A stretch of 13,139 nt of DNA from an uncultured Bacteroidales bacterium (GTDB lineage Bacteria; Bacteroidota; Bacteroidia; Bacteroidales; WCHB1-69), in assembly GCA_900321845.1 (NCBI GenBank), contig ONXT01000182.1, forward strand, positions 1 through 13,139. The letters run 5' to 3'. Below are positions 1-5,517 of this stretch, one piece after another; position 1 is the stretch's first letter, and each line of letters opens with the position of its first letter. A program made the position numbers and the translations under genes. The notes beneath the pieces are model-generated. The model did no database searches, had not been told where the DNA came from, and saw only the letters and a list, made by a program, of their open reading frames with translations.

Positions 1-37
1 ATGTAAATTTTCGATTTTCAGCATTTTTTTGTGTTTT

Positions 38-58
38 GTGAGTGGTGAATGGTGAATT
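38..58. repeat. three imperfect tandem heptamers (GTGAATG type)
   Basis: The plus strand reads GTGAGTG, GTGAATG, GTGAATT head to tail, so the first and third units each differ from the middle one by one base. It lies in the short non-coding stretch downstream of the dehydrogenase gene that ends at 88. No coding frame or terminator hairpin accounts for it. Three units is close to what chance allows, so this is only a possible intergenic short tandem repeat. Confidence 0.4.
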
Positions 59-87
59 GCTTTGCATTATAACGCAGTCCACTGGTT

Positions 88-939
88 TCAGATCACTAAA
101 TTATTTGTGATTTTTTCAATGATTTTGTCGGTTTTCTTTTTCAGAAGCGGGCGGTAGGGGCTGTCCAAAAGTTCCTTTTTCAACTTGACCTGCTTTTTTC
201 TCGCATAACAGCCTCCTGTCGTCGTAACGTTCTCATCTAAAGCTAAATAGAGCATCGTGGAAGCCCCTTTCGGCGGTTGGTAGATGATGGGACGGAAGAA
301 CCAGTCGCACAATTTGTCCACCACTTTGTTGCCCATTCGGATGATGTTGGTGTTCACGATGCCTGGGTCGGCGCAGTTGACGAGAATCCCTTTGTTGTTG
401 AGCTCCTGAGCCATGTCAAGCGTGAAGTAGAGCAACGCCAGCTTCGAATCGGAATAGGTGGTGAAGCGGTTGAAATGCTTCTGGTCAACAGGCGTGAAAA
501 TATCGTGGTTGATTTTGCCGAAACGGAAGGTGAGCGACACCATGTTGACGATGCGGGAACCGTTCGGCATCATCGTTTTCAGCTGTTGCGTCAGCAGGTA
601 GTGGCCGAGGTAGTTCACCCCGACAGTCCTTTCGATGCCATCGGCTGTGGTTCCCGCTTGGTGAAGCAGCGTGCCGGCATTGTTGAGGAGCAAATCCAGA
701 TGGTTGAACCGCGTTTTTATTTCTTTTGCGAAAGCGTAAATGTTGGCAAATGAAGCCAAGTCGAGTTGCATCACCTCAATGTCGCCATTGGTCTCCTTGC
801 GGATGCGGTCGCAAACGGGCTGCGCTTGCTCCGCATGGTGGCAGGCCATGATGACGTGGTAGCCGGCAAGTGCCACTGTTTGGGTGTGGACTTGTCCCAT
901 TCCGCCATCGGCACCTGTGATAATCGCAACTTTCTTCAT
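88..939 (-). CDS. short-chain dehydrogenase/reductase (SDR), retinol-dehydrogenase-like
   Basis: This is a classical-type NAD(P)-dependent oxidoreductase of 283 residues, probably cytosolic. The substrate cannot be read from the sequence. The Rossmann dinucleotide motif TGADGGMG is at residues 8-15 and the NNAG motif at 86-89. The structural Asn is N109 (VNYLGHY). The catalytic residues are Ser135, Tyr162 and Lys166 (YSDSK), and a PG follows at 192-193. The layout and the VNYLGHYLLT segment resemble the retinol dehydrogenase/WWOX-like branch. After the second beta strand the usual Cys-Arg is Cys-His-His (33-35), so NADPH preference is uncertain. The C-terminal 50 residues are rich in lysine. 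The frame stays open upstream, but the start at 939 was chosen because the family begins just before the first beta strand, and upstream residues look like the shadow of the neighbouring gene. The gene lies 31 bases downstream of kce on the same strand and is probably cotranscribed with it. A role in amino-acid fermentation is only inferred from that position. Confidence 0.88.
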   Translation of the reverse strand: MKKVAIITGADGGMGQVHTQTVALAGYHVIMACHHAEQAQPVCDRIRKETNGDIEVMQLDLASFANIYAFAKEIKTRFNHLDLLLNNAGTLLHQAGTTADGIERTVGVNYLGHYLLTQQLKTMMPNGSRIVNMVSLTFRFGKINHDIFTPVDQKHFNRFTTYSDSKLALLYFTLDMAQELNNKGILVNCADPGIVNTNIIRMGNKVVDKLCDWFFRPIIYQPPKGASTMLYLALDENVTTTGGCYARKKQVKLKKELLDSPYRPLLKKKTDKIIEKITNNLVI

Positions 940-970
940 CTTGATTTCGTGTTCACTGTTTGCCGTTGCA

Positions 971-1804
971 TTAGAATTTCTTTGCGGGCAGCCCGTAGAT
1001 TTCGCGAGCTTCGGTCGGGTTGGCGATGCCGCGGCCGAACTCTGTGGCGATGCGGACAACCTTCTCCACCAATTCGCCGTTGGAGCGGGCGAGTACGCCT
1101 TTGGAAAGGTAAACGTTGTCTTCGAAGCCGACGCGCACGTGGCCGCCGTCGAGAATGGACATGGCTGCAACGGGGAATTCGTATCTGCCGACGCCGGCGA
1201 CGGTGTAGGTGGAGCCAGCTGGGATACTGCCGCGCAGGAATGCGAAGTCGCGGATGTCGCCGCCGATACCGCCGTTCACGCCCATCACGAAGTCAAAATG
1301 GAAAGGTTCTTTGATGTAGCCCTTCTTGGCGAGACGAACGGCCATCTCAATCATGCTCTTGTCGAAAACCTCGAGCTCGGGTTTGATGCCGCGTTCAATC
1401 ATGCGCTGGCCGAAGTGCTTGATGGTGTTTTCGGTGTTGATGAAGATGTCGTCACCGCCGAAGTTGCAGGTTACACAGTCCAAAGTGGCAATCTCAATTC
1501 CTTCTAACTCAGTGGGTTCCAGACGTTCGTCGTCGGTCATGCCGACTGCGCCGCCGGTGGAGGGAAGGATGATGATGTCGGGGCAGACTTGGTAGATGGC
1601 GTCGATGCACTCCTTGAAGCGCTCCTTGCTCTGGGTGGGGGTGCCATCGTCGTAACGGACGTGCAGGTGGATGACGCTGGCGCCGGCATCGTAGGCCGAC
1701 TTGGCTTCGCGTACAATTTCAGCAACAGTGTAGGGGACAGCGGGGTTGTGTTCTTTCAAAACTTCAGCGCCGCAGATGGCAGCGGTAATGACTAATTTTT
1801 CCAT
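971..1804 (-). CDS. kce: 3-keto-5-aminohexanoate cleavage enzyme (BKACE family)
   Basis: This enzyme (EC 2.3.1.247) converts 3-keto-5-aminohexanoate and acetyl-CoA into acetoacetate and 3-aminobutyryl-CoA in anaerobic lysine fermentation. The 277-residue protein is a full-length TIM-barrel member. It opens with ITAAICGAE, where Glu14 is an active-site position in the family. The zinc ligands His46 and His48 lie in VIHLHVR, and STGGAVG is at 82-88. Glu143 is in PELEV, and the GGHVRVGFEDN segment supplies Arg224 and the third metal ligand Glu228. These match, with the same or nearly the same numbering, the residues I recall for the Cloacimonas acidaminovorans enzyme. The frame is open to 1858, but the start at 1804 was chosen because the protein begins at the first strand there. 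The longer start would fall almost on the predicted transcription start. No other lysine-fermentation gene (kamA, kamDE, kdd, kal) is in the window. Other BKACE members act on different beta-keto acids, but the close active-site match favours Kce. Confidence 0.9.
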   Translation of the reverse strand: MEKLVITAAICGAEVLKEHNPAVPYTVAEIVREAKSAYDAGASVIHLHVRYDDGTPTQSKERFKECIDAIYQVCPDIIILPSTGGAVGMTDDERLEPTELEGIEIATLDCVTCNFGGDDIFINTENTIKHFGQRMIERGIKPELEVFDKSMIEMAVRLAKKGYIKEPFHFDFVMGVNGGIGGDIRDFAFLRGSIPAGSTYTVAGVGRYEFPVAAMSILDGGHVRVGFEDNVYLSKGVLARSNGELVEKVVRIATEFGRGIANPTEAREIYGLPAKKF

Positions 1805-1866
1805 TTTTTTTATTTTATTGATTATTAATTGATTGCAAATTTTACAATTGGCTTGCAATAAGCGTG

Positions 1867-1874
1867 CAAAGTTA
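1867..1874 (-). promoter_or_regulatory. Bacteroidota -7 promoter element for kce
   Basis: The minus strand reads TAACTTTG, an exact match to the Bacteroidota -7 consensus TAnnTTTG. It lies 62 bases upstream of the kce start codon and points toward it. No convincing TTTG -33 element is present at the usual 19-21 base spacing. That region is instead occupied by an AT-rich direct repeat, so the promoter may depend on an activator. Confidence 0.6.
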
Positions 1875-1878
1875 CAAT

Positions 1879-1919
1879 ATTTTAATGATTAATGAGGTAT
1901 GAATTTTAATGATTATTGA
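1879..1919. repeat. direct repeat upstream of kce, possible operator
   Basis: Two 17-base copies of ATTTTAATGATTAATGA/ATTTTAATGATTATTGA lie at 1879-1895 and 1903-1919. They share 16 of 17 positions, including an identical 13-base core, and are spaced 24 bases start to start. They sit immediately upstream of the kce -7 element, in the -13 to -50 range, where a regulator would contact the promoter. The spacing is a little over two helical turns. The sequence is very AT-rich, so chance similarity is possible. Confidence 0.45.
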
Positions 1920-2012
1920 TGAATAAATCAAGATGGTTGGGTGGCGGTGAATTTGGCAATAATTAGATGATCTGACACCTGCCTGCCTATAGTACTTTTA
2001 ATTGTTTTTTAG

Positions 2013-2020
2013 TAACTTTG
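2013..2020 (+). promoter_or_regulatory. Bacteroidota -7 promoter element for the TerB gene
   Basis: TAACTTTG matches the TAnnTTTG consensus exactly and ends 25 bases before the ATG at 2046, giving a 5' leader of roughly 20 bases. A TTTG -33 element at normal spacing is not evident. It is arranged divergently from the kce promoter, and the two share the 241-base intergenic region 1805-2045. Nothing else in that region looks coding. Confidence 0.6.
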
Positions 2021-2045
2021 CACTCGCGTTTGCTATTGGCACAGA

Positions 2046-3584
2046 ATGAACGAAGACATTGATAATTACTATGTTGACGTCCCTTTAGAGGATGACCTTG
2101 ATGCCGAAGGGGATCCCTTTCTTGGTTATTGGGATTTTGTGAGCGGTTCCAGCAGTGCGGATACAGATTATCCAGCTCTGGTTTATTTCGATTATGGGGA
2201 TGCCCCGCAGAAGTTGCAGCAGCTGATGAAGACGATTAACGCGGAATCGTGGGCCACCCCCCGCAACAAGAGTTTTTACAAGCAGGCGGCGATGATGGCC
2301 GACTTTGAAGACTCCGCAGATGAAATCGTGCCTTTCCAATGCTATTATCCTGTTTATAAGGAAATGAATGTCAGTCAGTTGCGGAGCTATTTCACCCTTC
2401 GCAAACTTTGGCGGCGCGGTCAGCATCCCGACACCTCGCTCTCGTACCTCTTCGTCTATATCTACGAAACGCTGATGCAGGTCGGGGTTGAAAATCCCGA
2501 AGAGGGCTTGGAGATTTTGGAGGATTTGCGTGACGGCTATTGCGAAAACGAGCCCAAACTGCTGCGCTATCTCGAAAATTGGATGCGCGATTATGTCGCT
2601 TATTACAACCTGATTGACCGACGGAGCGAGTTCTTTTCCACTGAATCGCGGGAGGATATGGCAGCGGCCATTTTCGCCAATCGTGACAATGAAAATGACG
2701 ATATCTTGTTTGAAACCGCCTGCAATTATTCCACTTTCAATGTTAAAAAGTCCATTTTATACAAAAAATCGCCCCAAGATGTGCAGAAGGTGGTCGTTGG
2801 TGTGATTCGTAAAGCCGCTCCAATGATTGAAAAACGCGAGCATCACCGCTTCGAAAACCTGATGTGCGGGCTGAAGCGACAGACGGGGCACCCGATGTTC
2901 GAGGCCGCCGTTTTCTACAATCCCCATCCTCCGAAAGATTACGTTTTCAGCATTTCTGAACGCAGGAAGTATATCTGTCGCAATGGGCTCTGGACGTTGG
3001 ATGTTTACAAGCAGCTTGGCAAACGTGGCGTGCTTTTGGGAATGCTGCTGCACGAGACCGACCGCCGCTTGCGTTTGGTCACCAAAGGGATGTCGAAAAC
3101 GACTCAGAAATTGTATGATGCTGATATTGAATTAATTATACAAAAAGTAATTGATGATTATCTGAAAGTGAAGGCCGAAGCCGCTCGCCCGAAAATTCAG
3201 GTTGACTTCTCCAAACTCGCCGACATTCGCAGCGACGCTTCCGTAATCCGTGAGGCTCTGCTCAGCGACGAGGAACGGATGGAAGAGGTGGAAGTTTGGG
3301 AGCCGAAGCCCGAAACCCCTGAACTGCAAGCTGCTCAGCCCGCTCAATCCACTCAGCCGGACCTTTTGGATGACGATGAGATGGAGTTCCTCCGTCGGCT
3401 GATTTCCGGTGGTGACTGGCGTGCATTCCTCCGCGAAAAGCACATCCCCGAAGGTGTGATGATGGACAGCGTCAACGAGCACCTGATGGATGAATTTCAG
3501 GATACCGTGCTGACTGACAATGGCAACGGTCCGGAGGTCATCGAGGATTATCTGGAGGAGATGAAGGGAATGATAGGGGAGTGA
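2046..3584 (+). CDS. TerB_N/TerB_C domain protein of a predicted DNA-processing system
   Basis: This 512-residue protein is soluble, acidic at its N-terminus, and has no signal peptide or membrane segment. A TerB_N domain covers about residues 65-190. Its typical run FYKQAAMMADFED (77-89) is followed by a YYPVY segment (100-104), NVSQLRSYFTLRK (108-120) and LSYLFVYIYE (132-141). A middle region (190-375) of unassigned function follows. A TerB_C domain covers about 385-512, with the VDFSKLADIRSDAS segment, a Pro/Gln-rich acidic linker (about 415-445), and the C-terminal part with FLRRLI, SVNEHLMDEFQD and EDYLEEM. Proteins of this family are known from comparative genomics to sit beside a DUF2791 ATPase and an Lhr-like helicase, which is what follows here after dtd. 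The biochemical role is unknown; a scaffold or sensor for the ATPase-helicase pair is an inference. It is not the tellurite-resistance TerB itself. The start has a promoter -7 element close upstream but no clear Shine-Dalgarno. Confidence 0.85.
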   Translation: MNEDIDNYYVDVPLEDDLDAEGDPFLGYWDFVSGSSSADTDYPALVYFDYGDAPQKLQQLMKTINAESWATPRNKSFYKQAAMMADFEDSADEIVPFQCYYPVYKEMNVSQLRSYFTLRKLWRRGQHPDTSLSYLFVYIYETLMQVGVENPEEGLEILEDLRDGYCENEPKLLRYLENWMRDYVAYYNLIDRRSEFFSTESREDMAAAIFANRDNENDDILFETACNYSTFNVKKSILYKKSPQDVQKVVVGVIRKAAPMIEKREHHRFENLMCGLKRQTGHPMFEAAVFYNPHPPKDYVFSISERRKYICRNGLWTLDVYKQLGKRGVLLGMLLHETDRRLRLVTKGMSKTTQKLYDADIELIIQKVIDDYLKVKAEAARPKIQVDFSKLADIRSDASVIREALLSDEERMEEVEVWEPKPETPELQAAQPAQSTQPDLLDDDEMEFLRRLISGGDWRAFLREKHIPEGVMMDSVNEHLMDEFQDTVLTDNGNGPEVIEDYLEEMKGMIGE

Positions 3585-3666
3585 CGACTCTCCTTCGGGA
3601 AGTGGGCCGCATAACGGCGGAGTAAGGGAAAATGATGATAAACCATTCTATAATAAACACAAAGAA

Positions 3667-4113
3667 ATGAGAGTAGTTATTCAACGCACAACGCATGCAG
3701 AGGTTCGGATTGACGGGGAAACCGTAGGCAAAATTGACAAGGGATTTGTGGTTTTGGTGGGAATCACCCATACTGACACGAAGGATGATGTGGCCTATAT
3801 GGCCAAGAAAGTTTCTGGCTTGCGCGTTTTTGAGGATGCGGATGGCAAGATGAACCTGTCGCTGGCCGATGTGGGTGGAGAGATCCTCTCCATTTCGCAG
3901 TTCACCCTCTATGGCGACTGCCGAAAGGGCAATCGCCCCTCGTTTGTCGGTGCCGCCCGCCCCGAACAGGCCCGCCCATTGTATGATTACTTCAACGAAA
4001 TCCTCAGACGTGAATACGGGTTGCGTGTGGCTACCGGACATTTCGGCGCCGATATGAAAGTCGATTTCATCAACGACGGTCCGGTGACCATCCTCATCGA
4101 TTCTTCCGAATAA
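3667..4113 (+). CDS. dtd: D-aminoacyl-tRNA deacylase
   Basis: This cytosolic enzyme hydrolyses D-aminoacyl-tRNAs (such as D-Tyr-tRNA), and in the family also Gly-tRNA(Ala), so that D-residues stay out of translation. The 148-residue length is exactly typical. The two active-site motifs of the dimer interface are present: SQFTLYGD at 77-84, including Thr80, and the cross-subunit Gly-cisPro motif NDGPVT at 136-141. The segment GHFGADM (124-130) is also a family hallmark. The gene lies 82 bases after the TerB gene and 66 bases before the ATPase gene, so a housekeeping gene sits inside an otherwise functionally linked cluster. No -7 element is visible in front of it, so it is probably read from the TerB promoter. 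Confidence 0.96.
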   Translation: MRVVIQRTTHAEVRIDGETVGKIDKGFVVLVGITHTDTKDDVAYMAKKVSGLRVFEDADGKMNLSLADVGGEILSISQFTLYGDCRKGNRPSFVGAARPEQARPLYDYFNEILRREYGLRVATGHFGADMKVDFINDGPVTILIDSSE

Positions 4114-4119
4114 TTTCTT

Positions 4120-4127
4120 TACTTTTG
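4120..4127 (+). promoter_or_regulatory. Bacteroidota -7 element ahead of the ATPase-helicase operon
   Basis: TACTTTTG fits TAnnTTTG and starts seven bases after the dtd stop codon. Transcription would begin near 4133 and give a leader of about 45 bases before the ATG at 4180. No clear -33 TTTG is found. If active, it would let the ATPase, helicase and alkyltransferase be expressed independently of the TerB and dtd genes. Confidence 0.5.
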
Positions 4128-4164
4128 CGCCCCGAGATAAACAGATTGGTAAAATCTTGCAAGT

Positions 4165-4170
4165 AGGAGA
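4165..4170 (+). promoter_or_regulatory. Shine-Dalgarno site for the ATPase gene
   Basis: AGGAGA lies nine bases before the ATG at 4180. It is one of the few recognisable purine-rich ribosome-binding sites in this window and supports that start codon. Confidence 0.6.
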
Positions 4171-4179
4171 ATTATACTT

Positions 4180-5517
4180 ATGAACGAACATAATAGCACC
4201 CCAAAAATCCCGCGCCGTATTGCGCAAACCGTCCTCAACTCCTTGAAAGGCGGCGTGGTTCCGCGCATCGGACTTCCGTACATCACCGTCGGGCGGCGCA
4301 AGGAAATAGAAGCGTTGCTCCACGATGTCGATATCATCGGCGAAGGCGGAGCCTCCTTCCGCTTTATTGTTGGAAAGTACGGCAGCGGCAAGTCCTTCCT
4401 TCTCCAAATCATACGTAACTACGTGATGGACAGGAATTTCGTTGTGGTCGATGCCGACCTCTCGCCTGAGCGCCGTCTTCAGGGCACGCACGGCCAAGGA
4501 CTTGCCACCTACCGCGAGATGATTAGAAACCTGAGCGTGAAGACCCGTCCCGAAGGCGGCGCGCTCACCCTCGTTCTCGACCGCTGGATCAACAGCGTGC
4601 AGACACAGGTTGCCTCTGAACTCGGGGTCAGTCCCGACAGTCCCAGCTTCGCTTCAAAGGTGGAACAGCAGATTTTTGCCGTCATCCGCCAAATGCAGGA
4701 TTTGGTGCACGGCTTCGACTTTGCCAAGCTGTTGTCGCTCTATTACAAGGCCTTCACCGACGGCGATGACGAGCTGAAGGGCAAGGTGCTCAAGTGGTTC
4801 CGTGGCGAGTATGCTACCAAGTCGGAAGCGCGGCAGGAATTGGGCGTCACCGTCATCATCTCCGACGACGATTGGTACGAGTACCTCAAACTCTTCGCCT
4901 TCTTCTTCCGGCAGGCGGGCTATGCGGGCATGCTCGTGCTGGTTGACGAGCTGGTCAACATCTACAAAATTCCCAACAGCATCACGAGGCAGTACAATTA
5001 CGAGAAGATGCTCACGATGTATAACGATGCGTTGCAGGGCAAGGCGCAGTACATCGGCACGATTATGTGCGGCACGCCGCAATGCATCGAGGACAACCAT
5101 CGTGGGGTGTATAGCTATGAGGCGTTGCGGTCGAGGTTGCAGCAGGGCAAGTTCTCCACCGACGGCGCGCAGGACCTTCTGGCCCCTGTCATCCGCTTGC
5201 AACCGCTGACATACGAGGAGATGTTGGTGCTGACGGAAAAGTTAACTAATTTGCATTCAGGACTTTATGACTACCAATCGACCATCACCGACAAGGATCT
5301 GGAAGATTTTATCAAAATTGAGTACGGAAGAATCGGAGCGAGCACGAACATCACGCCGCGCGAGGTCATCCGCGACTTTATTGAACTTTTGGACATCCTA
5401 TACCAGCATCCAGAGATGAAAATACAGCAGATTCTCTCTTCCGATGCCTTCAGTTACGCCAAGCCGGCAGCGGAGGATAAACAGATTGACGACCAGTTTG
5501 CGGATTTCACGATATGA
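4180..5517 (+). CDS. BrxD-like P-loop ATPase (DUF2791 family)
   Basis: This 445-residue AAA+-like ATP-binding protein belongs to the family of BREX BrxD, a relative of BrxC/PglY. An N-terminal VGRRKEIEALL segment (37-47) precedes the Walker A GKYGSGKS (65-72). Walker B is MLVLVDEL at 251-258, with Asp256-Glu257. A sensor-like strand ending GTP follows (293-300), then an arginine-rich LRSRL (316-320) that could act as a finger. The family-typical TPREVIRDF is at 392-400. All NTP-binding residues look intact, so it should be active. Its stop overlaps the helicase start by four bases (ATGA), which implies translational coupling and probably a complex with the helicase. In type 2 and type 6 BREX the BrxD and BrxHI genes occur together as accessory genes. 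Here the other BREX genes are absent from the window and a TerB_N/TerB_C gene is nearby. Loading or driving the helicase on DNA is an inference. Confidence 0.88.
   Translation: MNEHNSTPKIPRRIAQTVLNSLKGGVVPRIGLPYITVGRRKEIEALLHDVDIIGEGGASFRFIVGKYGSGKSFLLQIIRNYVMDRNFVVVDADLSPERRLQGTHGQGLATYREMIRNLSVKTRPEGGALTLVLDRWINSVQTQVASELGVSPDSPSFASKVEQQIFAVIRQMQDLVHGFDFAKLLSLYYKAFTDGDDELKGKVLKWFRGEYATKSEARQELGVTVIISDDDWYEYLKLFAFFFRQAGYAGMLVLVDELVNIYKIPNSITRQYNYEKMLTMYNDALQGKAQYIGTIMCGTPQCIEDNHRGVYSYEALRSRLQQGKFSTDGAQDLLAPVIRLQPLTYEEMLVLTEKLTNLHSGLYDYQSTITDKDLEDFIKIEYGRIGASTNITPREVIRDFIELLDILYQHPEMKIQQILSSDAFSYAKPAAEDKQIDDQFADFTI

Noticed and set aside
63..76. Near-palindrome TGCATTATAACGCA downstream of the SDR gene
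   Set aside because: It has no loop, no T-tract and one imperfect pair, so it is not a convincing terminator or operator.
884..1507. 207-codon open frame on the plus strand across SDR and kce
   Set aside because: It is antisense to two genes with intact catalytic motifs, and no domain is recognisable in it.
2046..3584. Tellurite-resistance TerB
   Set aside because: The protein is a large TerB_N/TerB_C architecture, not the small TerB of the terZABCDE cluster, and no terC, terD or terZ gene is nearby.
3649..3656. TATAATAA before dtd, resembling an E. coli -10 box
   Set aside because: Bacteroidota primary sigma factor uses TAnnTTTG, and the site is only about ten bases from the ATG.
3632..3670. 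12-codon frame ending in a TGA that overlaps the dtd start as ATGA, suggestive of a leader peptide
   Set aside because: It is very short, with no regulatory codon run, attenuator hairpin or ribosome-binding site. Probably chance.
3538..4497. 319-codon open frame on the minus strand across the end of TerB, dtd and the start of the ATPase gene
   Set aside because: It lies opposite well-supported plus-strand genes, including the whole of dtd, and its translation shows no recognisable domain. It is a shadow frame.
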